Below, piece by piece: positions 1 through 9,071 of a stretch of DNA of 64,000 bases (position 1 is its first letter; the number at the start of each line of letters is the position of its first letter). Source of the stretch: JAWKUK01 sp041398605 (GTDB lineage: Bacteria > Planctomycetota > UBA1135 > GCA-002686595); the NCBI GenBank assembly GCA_041398605.1, contig JAWKUK010000004.1, positions 440,524 through 504,523 of the forward strand, written 5' to 3'. The position numbers and the translations under genes are program-made. The notes beneath the pieces are model-generated. The model saw nothing but the letters and a program-made list of their open reading frames with translations. It was not told the DNA's origin and searched no databases.

Positions 1-48
1 ACGACGACCAGCGGGGGCGAGCACGGGGTTCCGGCTCGAATTGGGCAA

Positions 49-1392
49 GTGGACGATCGGAATGGAGTCGAGAGGGTGCGCAGCGGCGCCGTGTGGGTGC
101 GCGCGGTCGGGTTGGCGCTGTGGCCGTCAGTGGCGCTCGTCGCGACGGCGCCACTGGGGCTCGCCGGCGCGCGTGAGCACAGCGTTGGCGAGGAGGCGCA
201 GGGCGCTCCCCCGGCAGCGCTCGTCGCGCTCCTCGACTCCAACCCAGGCATCGGCGACGGCTGGAGCGCGACCCTGGCGCGGGCCGCGGGCTCACCAGCC
301 GGCCTCCTGCGCGCGCTCGCTGCCGTGCAACCAGGGGCGCGCGCCGAGCTCACCTATGGCGAGCGCTGGGGCCGCGAACAGCGCCACGCGCTCCTGACGA
401 CGCTCGCTCGCTCGTCACCGAGCGAGCTCAGCGCAGCGCTCATGACCTTCGATCGCGGCAGCCGTGCGAAGGCGCTCGCGGTCATCGACGCCATCGGAGC
501 GCTCGGCTCGGACGATGACGCTGCCACGGTCGCGCTTGCCCTACAGGAGCTACGCAGGCTCTCCCAGGCCGAGTCGCGGACCATCGGCGACGCGCTGGCG
601 CGCTTCTTGCACTCGGCCCCGAACCACCCCGACACGCTCGCGCGCGCATTTGCGACGTTCCCCGACGACGCGCAAGCGGCCGTCCTGACCGGCATCGCGA
701 GCATGCCGTCGGACACGTCGTTCCGCTTTGCTCGCCAAGCGCTCGACGCGACGGCGACGCCCACGCCGCACTTGATCGCCGTGCTGACCGTCACGGCTCC
801 GACGACGTCGCGTTTGGAGCGCGCCTACGCCGCGGCGACCGTCCGCCAATCCTTGGCCTCAGAGGACTCAGGGCTCGTGCTCGCTGCGGTGCAAGCCACC
901 CGCGCGCTGGCCGACGTCGAAGCGTCGGCGGAGCTCGTACGCCTGTTCGGTCATCGCTCCCGCGAAGTGCGCCGGGCGGCGCTCGAAGCGTTGGTCGCGT
1001 TGACGGGCCGCGCGAGCACCACCGACTCCGCCGTTTGGCAACAGTGGCTCCAACAAGAGTCGAGCTGGGCGCGCGCCTCCTACCACCTCGGCGCCGTCCT
1101 CGTGCGCGGCAGCGAAGAGCGCGCGCTCGGCGCCGTGCGCGAGGTCGTCGCGCGCGTGCTCCACCGCAAGGAGCGCGAGCGCTTGCTCGAGCTCGGCCTC
1201 ACCCATCGCTCGCCGCTGGTCCGAGCGGCGGCGGCGCGCGGCCTCGCGCAGATCCCGACCGAGGACGCGCTCGCCACGCTCGTGCGCATCGCCGAGCGCG
1301 ATCCCGTGGACGTCGTCCGCGAGGCGGCGCGCAGCAGCGTCCAGGGCTTGACGCACCTAGGCGCCGAGCCACTGGACCCCGCACAGGACTGA
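49..1392 (+). CDS. Secreted HEAT-repeat-like protein, function unknown
   Basis: The 447-residue product opens with a basic stretch and a hydrophobic segment (about residues 13-40, ending near LAGAR) that looks like a signal peptide. The rest is helical and rich in Ala, Leu and Glu. HEAT-like units are clearest in the last 150 residues, where EVRRAALEAL, PLVRAAAARGL and DVVREAARSSV recur at intervals of tens of residues. No catalytic motif is visible; proteins of this kind usually act as scaffolds, so a role is not assigned. GTG at 49 is the first visible start, but the frame is open back to base 1, so the gene could begin outside the window; a GTG at 76 behind a GAGAGG stretch also suits the signal peptide. 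Its stop directly abuts the stop of the convergent radical SAM gene. Confidence 0.7.
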   Translation: MDDRNGVERVRSGAVWVRAVGLALWPSVALVATAPLGLAGAREHSVGEEAQGAPPAALVALLDSNPGIGDGWSATLARAAGSPAGLLRALAAVQPGARAELTYGERWGREQRHALLTTLARSSPSELSAALMTFDRGSRAKALAVIDAIGALGSDDDAATVALALQELRRLSQAESRTIGDALARFLHSAPNHPDTLARAFATFPDDAQAAVLTGIASMPSDTSFRFARQALDATATPTPHLIAVLTVTAPTTSRLERAYAAATVRQSLASEDSGLVLAAVQATRALADVEASAELVRLFGHRSREVRRAALEALVALTGRASTTDSAVWQQWLQQESSWARASYHLGAVLVRGSEERALGAVREVVARVLHRKERERLLELGLTHRSPLVRAAAARGLAQIPTEDALATLVRIAERDPVDVVREAARSSVQGLTHLGAEPLDPAQD

Positions 1393-3033
1393 TCAGCCCT
1401 TGGTGGCCTCGGTCATCGCGCTGCGCGACTTCGAGGCCGAGTTCCCGGCCGTCCCGGTCTTGTGCCCCGGGTCGACCCACGAGCGAATCGTGTCGGCGCC
1501 GCCGAACAGCTTGCGCGAGACCTTGCTGTACGCGCCAAACGCCTTGGCCTCGAGCCTGCCGCTCATGAACGAGCCGTCCTCGAGCCGACGCTGCGCGCGC
1601 CGCTCCCACCAACCGATGCGACCGCGGGCGAGCCCGTAGGACAGTGTCGCGTAGTGCTGGTACATCATCCGCGCCTGGGCGACCCGCGGCGGAATGTTGC
1701 CGGGCCAGGTCTCTTCGAGGTGATACTCGCCGATCGAGCCCCACTCGGGGATCGTGCGCGGGCCCTCATAGCCCAGCGCGATCGCCTCGTCCCACATCAC
1801 GGTGCCCGGGATCGGGCGATACGGCCAAACGTTCGGCCGCGCCAGCGGCGCCGCGTTGTGCAACCGTCGGCACTGGTCGATCGTCGCCATCATCGACTCT
1901 TCGCTCTCGCCTGGGTAGCCGATGATGTAGGTGATCGAGCCCTGTACGCCGCGCCGATCCATCTCGACTGCGGCGGCGATGTTGTCGTCGCCTTTGATCG
2001 GCTTGCCGATGCGCTTCATCATCTCGTCGAGGCCGGCCTCGGCGCCGATCTCCGCGACGTACATCCCCGACTCCGCCATCATGTCGAGCGTATCCGGCTT
2101 GTACTTCAGGATCGAGTTCGTCTCGATGAACGCGTTCCAGCCGATGCGCAGGTCGCGGTTCAAGAGCCCCTCCGCGAACTCGCGGCTGCGCTTCTGCATG
2201 ACCCCGAAGTTCGCGTCGTGGAAGCGGATCGAGTCAAAGCCCCAGCGCTCGTGCAGCTCCTGAATGTCGTCGAGCATGCGCTCGGCGCCCATCGGCTTCC
2301 AGCGGCGCATCGTGAGCTCCGGGCTGCAGCAGAAGCCGCACGGCTCGGGGCAACCGTAGCTCGAGAAGTACGTGATGCCGAAGTACGGCTTGCCCGCGCC
2401 GATCCACGGCGGCGTCGGCAGGCGCAGCACGTCGCGCGCCGAGTTCGCGCGCATCTGGTGCTCGCGGTACGGCGTCGGGTCGATGAGGTGCCACGGCACG
2501 TTCGGGACCGAGTCCCAGCCGGCGACGGCGCGCCGCGGCGTGCGGATGCACTCGCCGTCGCGCATGTACGCGAGGCTCTCGATCCCGTCGAGCGGCTCAC
2601 CAGCGTCGATCGCGCGCACGACGTCGCGGAAGACGAGCTCGCCTTGCCCGATGACGACACACTCATAGAGGCCCGTCGCGAGCATCAGGTCCGGCTTGAC
2701 GCTGGCGAACCAGCCGCCGATCACCGCGGGCACGTGCGGGTGCTGCGCCTTCACGCGCTGCATCGCGAGCCAGCTATCGGTGACCATGTAGCCGAGGATG
2801 GCCGTCGTCGCGACGAGGAGCGCGCCCTCGGCCGCCGCAGCGAAGCGCTCGTGGCCCTCGGTCCCGCGGTACAGCGAGCCGTCGATGATCTCGACGTCGT
2901 AGCCGTCCTCCAGGGGGAACGCCGCGATCGTCATCATCTCGAGCGGGAGCATGTCCTTGCTCGACTCGACGCCCAGGGTCTCGTCGACCTGCTTCGGCTG
3001 GTAGAGGACGATCTTTTTCTTGCGCTGGATCAT
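1393..3033 (-). CDS. B12-binding domain radical SAM protein
   Basis: The 546-residue protein has an N-terminal cobalamin-binding-like Rossmann region (about residues 7-145, with PAVIGGWFAS) followed by a radical SAM core. The 4Fe-4S cluster motif C-x3-C-x2-C is Cys228, Cys232 and Cys235 in YGCPEPCGFCC. Such proteins cleave S-adenosylmethionine and commonly methylate unactivated carbon or build complex lipids or cofactors; the substrate cannot be read from the sequence. I start at ATG 3033 (MIQRKKKIVLYQPK) because conserved sequence begins there, although the frame is open further upstream. No convincing ribosome binding site is seen. It lies 174 bases downstream of pdxA on the same strand and may be the last gene of that run, but a stem-loop at 3162-3183 lies between them. 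Confidence 0.85.
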   Translation of the reverse strand: MIQRKKKIVLYQPKQVDETLGVESSKDMLPLEMMTIAAFPLEDGYDVEIIDGSLYRGTEGHERFAAAAEGALLVATTAILGYMVTDSWLAMQRVKAQHPHVPAVIGGWFASVKPDLMLATGLYECVVIGQGELVFRDVVRAIDAGEPLDGIESLAYMRDGECIRTPRRAVAGWDSVPNVPWHLIDPTPYREHQMRANSARDVLRLPTPPWIGAGKPYFGITYFSSYGCPEPCGFCCSPELTMRRWKPMGAERMLDDIQELHERWGFDSIRFHDANFGVMQKRSREFAEGLLNRDLRIGWNAFIETNSILKYKPDTLDMMAESGMYVAEIGAEAGLDEMMKRIGKPIKGDDNIAAAVEMDRRGVQGSITYIIGYPGESEESMMATIDQCRRLHNAAPLARPNVWPYRPIPGTVMWDEAIALGYEGPRTIPEWGSIGEYHLEETWPGNIPPRVAQARMMYQHYATLSYGLARGRIGWWERRAQRRLEDGSFMSGRLEAKAFGAYSKVSRKLFGGADTIRSWVDPGHKTGTAGNSASKSRSAMTEATKG

Positions 3034-3161
3034 GATTCGGTGGCGGGGAGAGGCCGCCCGCGGCCAGGGAGGGTCGCACGCCGCGTGCGCCGGCCCCCAC
3101 TGGCATCGACATTCTAAGCCGCTCGACTGCGGCGGATCGCGTGAAGCGGACGAAGGTCGCA

Positions 3162-3183
3162 TTGGGAGTTCGTGGAATCCCAA
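3162..3183 (-). terminator. Stem-loop downstream of pdxA
   Basis: TTGGGA (3162-3167) and TCCCAA (3178-3183) form a perfect 6-bp stem with a 10-base loop, starting 25 bases after the pdxA stop. There is no U-tract, so it may be an mRNA 3'-end stabiliser or a weak terminator rather than a classical intrinsic terminator. Confidence 0.3.
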
Positions 3184-3207
3184 ACGACTTCGAGGTCCGG
3201 TGGAGCT

Positions 3208-4422
3208 TCAGCGCGACCCAGGCGCGCCGCCAGGCGCGCCGCCGGGCGCGCTGTCGGGGGCGCCGTCGAGGGCGCCGCCGGGGGCGCCACCACCCGACCC
3301 AAGCCCAGCCGCTCCGCCGCGCCGAGCGACGAAGTCGGCGGCGCGGTGCAGCGCCTCGATGAGGTTCGTGGGGTCCGCCAGCCCCTGGCCCGCGATGTCG
3401 AAGGCCGTGCCGTGCATCGGACTGAGGCGTAGGTACGGCAGGCCAGCGATCACCGTCACGCCGCGCCCGTTTGATAGCAGCTTCAGAGGGATGAAGGCTT
3501 GATCGTGGTACAGCGCCAGGACCCCGTCATAGCGGCCTTGCAGCGCCTCATAGAAGACCGCGTCCGGCGAGACTGGCCCGGCGACGTCGAAGCCGCTGGC
3601 GCGGGCGCGCGCGACGGCGGGCGCAAAGCGCTCGAGCTCGTCACGGCCAAGGATGCCGCCCTCGCCCGCATGAGGGTTCAGGCCCGCGACGGCCAAGCGC
3701 GGGCGATCGATCCCGACCAGCGCGCGCAGCGCCTCGTCAAAGAGCGCGACGTGGCGCTCGAGGAGGCCGCCGGGGAGCGCAGCCTCGCGCGCCGCCTCGA
3801 TCGCGGCGACGAGCGGCATGTGACGCGTGAGCAGCATCACCCGCAGCGCGCCCGCCATCCCGATCATCTCGTAGCGCGTCACTTCGCACCACCGCGCGAG
3901 CAGCTCGGTCTGCCCTTCGACGCGCGTGCCGGCGAGGTGCAACGCCGCTTTGTTGACCGGCGCGGTCACGAGCGCGTCGACCGCGCCCGCGAGCGCGTAG
4001 CGGTGCCCAGCTTCGAGGGCTGCGACGGCGGCCGCGCCGCAGCTCGCTTGCACTTCCCCGAGCGACCACTGCGTCGGCCCAGGGGTCGCGAGCCACGCGA
4101 CGTCCGCGACCGCCCGGGCGGCGCGCACCGCAGCTTCCGGGAGCGGGCGACGCGCGCGTGCGTCCGCGCCGGCACCATGGCCGGGGCCGCTGCCACCTGC
4201 GAGGCCAGCGTCGAGGTCGGGCGCGGCCTCGGCGTCACCCATGAGCCGGGGCACAGTGCGAGGGCGCAGCGCCTCCGGCCCGATGACGAGCAGCGCCATG
4301 CGCTCGCGCAGCTCCGGCCGCGCGAGCGCCGCCGCGACGGTCTCGGGCCCGATGCCCGCGGGGTCGCCCACCGTGAGCGCGATCAGCGGCCGCGCCGCGC
4401 CGCCGGTCGTGTGCGCGCTCAT
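3208..4422 (-). CDS. pdxA: 4-hydroxythreonine-4-phosphate dehydrogenase (PdxA)
   Basis: PdxA oxidises 4-phosphohydroxy-L-threonine with NAD in pyridoxal phosphate synthesis, in the cytoplasm. The 404-residue protein has the expected landmarks: GDPAGIGPE at 19-27, TAPVNKAAL, RHMPL, GLNPHAGEGGILG, ALYHDQAFIPLKLL and SPMHGTAFDIAGQG. The His of the usual GHTE metal-ligand motif is replaced by Gln here (GQTELLA), while the other two expected ligand positions (RHMPL and YHDQ) keep His. Family members are about 330 residues; the excess is a Gly/Ala/Pro-rich tail of about 30 residues encoded by a 12-bp tandem repeat. The start codon at 4422 overlaps the preceding stop in an ATGA arrangement, indicating translational coupling with the TIGR03790-type gene upstream. 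Confidence 0.93.
   Translation of the reverse strand: MSAHTTGGAARPLIALTVGDPAGIGPETVAAALARPELRERMALLVIGPEALRPRTVPRLMGDAEAAPDLDAGLAGGSGPGHGAGADARARRPLPEAAVRAARAVADVAWLATPGPTQWSLGEVQASCGAAAVAALEAGHRYALAGAVDALVTAPVNKAALHLAGTRVEGQTELLARWCEVTRYEMIGMAGALRVMLLTRHMPLVAAIEAAREAALPGGLLERHVALFDEALRALVGIDRPRLAVAGLNPHAGEGGILGRDELERFAPAVARARASGFDVAGPVSPDAVFYEALQGRYDGVLALYHDQAFIPLKLLSNGRGVTVIAGLPYLRLSPMHGTAFDIAGQGLADPTNLIEALHRAADFVARRGGAAGLGSGGGAPGGALDGAPDSAPGGAPGGAPGSR
3220..3291 (-). repeat. 12-bp tandem repeat, about 6 units, in the pdxA 3' end
   Basis: Six imperfect 12-bp units of the type AGGCGCGCCGCC / GGGGGCGCCGTC run without interruption. They keep the reading frame and encode the low-complexity tail with repeating GAP/GGA/DSAPG phrases. 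Because the unit length is a multiple of three, copy-number change would only alter tail length. Confidence 0.75.
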
Positions 4423-6842
4423 GGAGTGAACGTGACGACGAGGGCGTCGCTGAAGTTGTAGCCCGCGCCGACCGCGTCGCGGTACCAGAGCTGGAAGACA
4501 CGTGTATCGCCCGGCTGCACGGGCGCGCTCGCCGCAGGCGGCTGCGCGAGGTCGAGCGCGAACGACGCCGCCCCGCCGACGCTCGCCTGCACGACGCCGA
4601 GCCGCGCGTGGTTCGCGCCGACGCACAAGAAGCCGTTGCCCGCGGGCACCCGCGCGACGCCCGTGCCCTGGAACACCAGCCCGAACGCGCTCGGCGGCGC
4701 GCCTGCAAAGCCGAGCGTGAGGTCGTCCGCCGCGATGCTGGCGCTGCCGCTCCACCCGATGCGCGCCCCGGGCGTGAACGCGTTCGCCGCAGCGCTGCAG
4801 GCGAGGCGCGCGTCCACCTGGCCGTCCGCGTATGCGAGCTGCACGATCGCCCGCGCCGACGTCCCGCCGGCCGTCGTGACCTCGAAGCCGACGAGGTCGA
4901 TGCCGCGCGCCGTCGCGAGCGGCGCGAGCACGCGGTACGGCGCAGGGCTCGGGCCGCCGGCGCCCAGCAACGCCGCCTGCGCGGGCGGAGCGACGAGGGC
5001 GTAGCTGGCGCCCGCGAGCGCCGCCTCGAAGGACGCGGGCAGGTCGAGCACGCACGGGTCATTCGTCGCGAGCGCGCGGCGATAGCCGTACGCGATCGGC
5101 GCGCTACCGACGAGCGCTTGTTCGCTGTCCTGGACGTCCAGGAGCACCTCGGCGCTCCGCACGCGGCGCCCGTCCGCGAAGCGCCCCTCGGCGACGAGCC
5201 GCACGGTCCCAGCGCCGACGTTGCGGCCGTGCACGTGCACTGTACCGCTGGCGCCGCCGCTGCCGCCGCCCTGGACGCTCGCGCCGTCGAGCCGCGCGAC
5301 GACCCGCGCGCCTTGCAGGACGACGACCTCGTCCACGTCACCGCCTTGCACGTCGAGCGCGAGGTCGAAGCGCGTCGAGAGGTCTCCTGTCGCCACGGCC
5401 GGCGTGCACGTCGCCGAGGCATTGGAGTTCTGCACGAGCGCCCAGCCCTGCCACACGCCAGCGTTGCGGGCCGCGCTGTCGTCGGTCGCGCGCACCCGCA
5501 CGTCGTGCCAGCCGTCCGCGAGCGCCGCGGTCTCGAGCGTCAAGCCCGCCGCGAGCGGCCCGCGGGCGACGCGCGCCCCATCGACGAACAGCTCGACCTC
5601 GGCGATCGCCGCGCCGCCGAGCGCGTCTGGCGCAGCGACGATCGTGAGCAGCACGCTCCCGGAGACCGCGCCGTTGCCGAGGCCCGAGACCTGCACGCTC
5701 GGCGCGAGGCTCCACGGCGTCGTCAGCGGGTCCCCCGTGAACAGCGTCTGGAACGGCACGCCGGACATCGACCGGAACCAGGCCTCACCCAGCGTCGCGC
5801 CGCGGCGATACAGGACGTGCAAGCGCGGGCTCGGGAACTTCGACGCGTAGTTGCAGGGCTCCTCGACCGTGCCCGCCGTGCCGCTGGCGCCCTTGGCGAT
5901 CCAACGCGACATCTTCACCTGGGACGCGGTGTCGAACGTCGCGGCGTAGCTCGTCAGGTGATCGCAGAACGCGCCCGGCAACAGCGTGAAGGTGCCGCCA
6001 TCGATGTCGGGCGTCGCCCAGCCGGTCATGACCCCGAGCGCGTCGAGGCGCCCGAGCGGCAGCACGTCCAAGAGGTGCTCCGCGGCGCCGCCCGCGCTCG
6101 CCATCTGAGTGACGGCTGACGGGAAGAGCCCATGCCGCGGCGCCGAGCGCGCCGGGTCCGTCGTCTCCATGTAGTAGGCCGTGCCGGTCGGCGCAGTGCC
6201 ATCGACCGCGACGCTGCGGTCGATCATTGCGAGCAGCTCAGCCTTCGTGTTCCCGCGCGCGCCCAGCCAGCCGAGCGACGCTGGGATGTAGTAACGGCGC
6301 GCGGACGCGCCGGTGCTCGGCAGGCCATTCCACCACGCCAATTCGCTGCGGAAGCCCTCGGCCAGCCACGTCGCCCGCGCATAGCCGTTGACCTGTTGCG
6401 CGCTCGGCGTGCCCGGGCCCAGCAGCAGCGCTTCGTAGTCGTAGAGCCCGTACGCCGACGGGAGCGCCATGCGCGTGACCGGCGAGCACGAGTCCGCGAG
6501 CAGCCCCGCCGCCTCGACGAAGAACGAACCGCTCGGAGCGAGGACGACGAAGTCGATGGACTCTGAGAGGCCGCGCTGCGCGAGCTCGCCGCGCAGCGCC
6601 CGCAAGGGCTCGGCAGCGAGCGCGGCGTAGCTCACCGCGTCCGGATCGAGGTACAAGACATTGACGGGCGGCACGTCACGCAGCGCGGCGTAGTGATTGG
6701 CGAGGTGCAGCGCGTCGGGGTCGGTGGGATCGACCAGCAAGAGCGCGCGCTCACCGCCGTGCTGCGCCGACGCAGACGGCGCCAGCAGGAGCGCTGCGCA
6801 CACGGGGAGGGACCTACGGAGTCGGGCAGAGCTCGGCGGCAT
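4419..6842 (-). CDS. TIGR03790-type secreted protein with long C-terminal extension
   Basis: The 807-residue protein starts with a signal peptide (RLRRSLPVCAALLLAPSASA). Residues of about 30-330 match the TIGR03790 family as I know it: a start with LLLVDPTDPDALHLANHYA and PPVNVLYLD, then FVVLAPSGSFF, LPSAYGLYDYEALL, and YYIPASLGWLGARG. The biochemical role of that family is unknown to me. The remainder is all-beta in appearance, with an Ig-like region (ELFVDGARVARGPLAAGL) and a final segment (VFQLWYRDAVG..NFSDALVVTF) that is a divergent form of the C-terminal module shared with three other proteins in this window. I start at ATG 6842, 38 bases after the peptidase gene, because the signal peptide begins there. 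It overlaps pdxA by 4 bases. Confidence 0.75.
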   Translation of the reverse strand: MPPSSARLRRSLPVCAALLLAPSASAQHGGERALLLVDPTDPDALHLANHYAALRDVPPVNVLYLDPDAVSYAALAAEPLRALRGELAQRGLSESIDFVVLAPSGSFFVEAAGLLADSCSPVTRMALPSAYGLYDYEALLLGPGTPSAQQVNGYARATWLAEGFRSELAWWNGLPSTGASARRYYIPASLGWLGARGNTKAELLAMIDRSVAVDGTAPTGTAYYMETTDPARSAPRHGLFPSAVTQMASAGGAAEHLLDVLPLGRLDALGVMTGWATPDIDGGTFTLLPGAFCDHLTSYAATFDTASQVKMSRWIAKGASGTAGTVEEPCNYASKFPSPRLHVLYRRGATLGEAWFRSMSGVPFQTLFTGDPLTTPWSLAPSVQVSGLGNGAVSGSVLLTIVAAPDALGGAAIAEVELFVDGARVARGPLAAGLTLETAALADGWHDVRVRATDDSAARNAGVWQGWALVQNSNASATCTPAVATGDLSTRFDLALDVQGGDVDEVVVLQGARVVARLDGASVQGGGSGGASGTVHVHGRNVGAGTVRLVAEGRFADGRRVRSAEVLLDVQDSEQALVGSAPIAYGYRRALATNDPCVLDLPASFEAALAGASYALVAPPAQAALLGAGGPSPAPYRVLAPLATARGIDLVGFEVTTAGGTSARAIVQLAYADGQVDARLACSAAANAFTPGARIGWSGSASIAADDLTLGFAGAPPSAFGLVFQGTGVARVPAGNGFLCVGANHARLGVVQASVGGAASFALDLAQPPAASAPVQPGDTRVFQLWYRDAVGAGYNFSDALVVTFTP

Positions 6843-6880
6843 GCGACGGCGCAGGGAGAGGCGCGCCAGCCTCGGGGCGC

Positions 6881-8143
6881 TCAACGCGGGATCGAGAGCA
6901 GGAACTCTTCGAGCGGATAGCCCGGGAAGCGGCTGAGAAAGTATGCCTCGGGCCCTTCGGGGCCGCCGGTGAGGCACGCCTTCACGAGCGCAAACGTCAG
7001 CGCTTCGCCCTTCTCGTACACCAAGTGGTCGACCAAGACGAGCGCCTCGGCGTACGCGCGGGCGATGGCCTCGCGGTCGCTCCAGGCTGCCAGGGTCCCG
7101 CGCAGCTCCGACAGAGGGAAGAGCTCATGACCGCGCAGGCGATTGCGCGCCAGCGCGACGTCCAGCTTGCGCCCCTCACCCGGTCGCTCGATCCACTGCG
7201 CCAAGCCCTCGTTCAGCCAGGCCGGCGCTTGACTCGCGCTGAGGTGCTGGATGAACGCGTGCATCAGCTCGTGGCGCAGGACCGAGCGCAGCCGCTCGCG
7301 CTCGTCTGCCAGCGACTCGATCGGGACGCGGATCGTGCCGTCGAAGACGCCGCCAGCCCAGTCGCCGAGCCCCGTGACGTGATCGAACGTCGAGCGCGCG
7401 TAGAAGACGACGCGCAGCTTCGTGCGCGTGCGATCGGGCGCGCCCGGGTCGACCGGCCCTGCGCCGAAGAGCTCGAAGTACTCGCCGTAGTAACGATCGA
7501 GGTCCTCGAGCACCTCGTGCACGTGGTTCATCAGGTCGACGCGAGTGCCATCGAACGAGACGGCGAAGTAAGGGCTCGACTCAGTCCAGAAGCCGTCCTC
7601 GGCCGCGCGCGTACGAAGCCAGCGCTCGCGCAAGGGCTCGAGCTCCTTGCGCCGCGCGTCATCGCGCAGCGCCAGCAACGCGCGGTCGAGCGTCGCGAGC
7701 GCTTCGTCCGGAGCCTCCTCCCAGCGCGAGCGCGCCAGCCGGAAGAGCGCCTCGGCGAGGTTGTTCGCGTAGACGTCGACCTCAGGCCAGAGGGCCGACG
7801 CGGCCTCGAAGCGCTCGACGGCGCCCTGCGCGTCGCCGGCCGCCAGCAGCCGAAAGCCCTCCTCGTTCCAGCGCAGCCCGTTGTCGTCCAGCGCCGGCAC
7901 GACAGCCGTCATGGGGCTGACCTCGACCGTCGAGGCCGTCGCCCCTGCTGCGCCTGTAGGCGCTGCGGTGACGGCGTCGGGGACGAGCGCGCGCGCCCCC
8001 CCGAGCGGCGCGGCAGGCGCAGGCTGCGCGCCACGGTCAGCGTTCGGCGCGCGGAGCACGTACCAGCCGCCCGCCGCGGCGGCCGTGGCGGCAAGGAGAA
8101 CGAGGAGCGCCTGCTGACGGCGTTGCGCGGGAGGGGTGGGCAT
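6881..8143 (-). CDS. Membrane-anchored TPR / HExxH metallopeptidase (peptidase MA-like)
   Basis: The 420-residue protein has one N-terminal hydrophobic helix (about residues 11-30), a Pro/Ala-rich linker to about residue 80, a short TPR-like region (about 88-180) and a C-terminal gluzincin-like domain. The zinc motif is HELMH at 291-295 with a probable third ligand Glu312 in AWLNEGLAQ, the pattern of the DUF1570/peptidase-MA-like group. It probably faces the periplasm. No substrate is suggested by the sequence. The start ATG 8143 gives a normal short N-terminus before the helix. It lies 31 bases after the YkgJ-type gene and 38 bases before the TIGR03790-type gene, so the three are probably co-transcribed. 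A degenerate relative lies at 18544-19872. Confidence 0.8.
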   Translation of the reverse strand: MPTPPAQRRQQALLVLLAATAAAAGGWYVLRAPNADRGAQPAPAAPLGGARALVPDAVTAAPTGAAGATASTVEVSPMTAVVPALDDNGLRWNEEGFRLLAAGDAQGAVERFEAASALWPEVDVYANNLAEALFRLARSRWEEAPDEALATLDRALLALRDDARRKELEPLRERWLRTRAAEDGFWTESSPYFAVSFDGTRVDLMNHVHEVLEDLDRYYGEYFELFGAGPVDPGAPDRTRTKLRVVFYARSTFDHVTGLGDWAGGVFDGTIRVPIESLADERERLRSVLRHELMHAFIQHLSASQAPAWLNEGLAQWIERPGEGRKLDVALARNRLRGHELFPLSELRGTLAAWSDREAIARAYAEALVLVDHLVYEKGEALTFALVKACLTGGPEGPEAYFLSRFPGYPLEEFLLSIPR

Positions 8144-8174
8144 CGGGGACGGCCGTGGCGACGCAGGGATGAGC

Positions 8175-9071
8175 CTACCCGGTCTCAGACGACCCGTGCG
8201 ATTCAGCCTTCCCCGCAGGGTGAGCCGATTGCGCCGGACCGACGCCGCGCGCCGCAAGGAGCGCCGGGAACTTGGCGTAGACCCGCGGATAACCGAGGTC
8301 CGCCTCGATCTGCCGGATGTCTGCGAGCAACCGCTCGTGGGTCGCCTGCAGCGCGCCCTCGAACGGTTGGTCGCAGTAGTACGTCCGACACCCGAGCGGG
8401 CGCCCAGCGCGGGCCGTGCAGCGGCCTGAGACGTGGTACGGGCAGCGACCTGGGGCCTCTGGCGGCGGCGCGCTCGGGTGCTGGGCGGCCGCATAGTCCG
8501 CCTCCAAGGCCGTCGCGTAGAGCTCGTGCCCCGCGTCCTCGAAGCGACAGCACACGCCCCGCCCGATACAGACGGGGCGGACGGCGGCGAGCAGCGCATC
8601 GAGCTCGGCGTAGACCGCAGCGAGGCGCGCGAACGCCGCTGCGCGAACCTCGGGCGTAGGCTCAACGCGGATCCCGGGGCAGACCTCGGCGGCGCGCTGG
8701 AACCCCGCTGGGTCCGCGAGGACGCTGGGCCAATACGGGAACGACGCGCAGTGCGCGGGCCGGTCGGTGTAGACCGAGCACTCGTTCGCCCCCTCGAGCA
8801 GCGGGCAACGGCCGTCCGGGCGCTCCCGCAGGGACTCCTCGAGCGCGCCGGTCTCTGGCCGGAGCACATGGGTGACGTAACGCGCGCGGAACGCCTCCGG
8901 CGTGGCTCCGAGGCGGGCGGCGAGCCGCTCGACCTCGCCCGCCGCGAGCCACACGTGCCCGCTGCCATGGGAGCAACAGTGCCCGCAGCGGTGGCAGCCG
9001 AAGGTGAAAGGCACGACGCCGGCGAGGCCAGGGTCCGCGCCGTCGCCCGCGCTCCGAGCCGGCGCGCTCAT
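8175..9071 (-). CDS. Duplicated YkgJ-family cysteine-cluster protein
   Basis: The 298-residue protein contains two YkgJ-type metal-binding cysteine clusters in tandem. The first has GCHRCGHCC (Cys26, 29, 32, 33) followed by Cys89, Cys98, Cys108 and Cys131; the second has CIGRGVCC (Cys168, 174, 175) followed by Cys210, 218, 228 and 233. Family members bind Zn or Fe through such clusters and their reaction is generally unknown; some are suspected Fe-S oxidoreductases. No signal peptide is visible, so a cytoplasmic location is likely. The ATG at 9071 overlaps the kinase stop in an ATGA arrangement, so its translation is probably coupled to the Ser/Thr kinase. Confidence 0.85.
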   Translation of the reverse strand: MSAPARSAGDGADPGLAGVVPFTFGCHRCGHCCSHGSGHVWLAAGEVERLAARLGATPEAFRARYVTHVLRPETGALEESLRERPDGRCPLLEGANECSVYTDRPAHCASFPYWPSVLADPAGFQRAAEVCPGIRVEPTPEVRAAAFARLAAVYAELDALLAAVRPVCIGRGVCCRFEDAGHELYATALEADYAAAQHPSAPPPEAPGRCPYHVSGRCTARAGRPLGCRTYYCDQPFEGALQATHERLLADIRQIEADLGYPRVYAKFPALLAARGVGPAQSAHPAGKAESHGSSETG

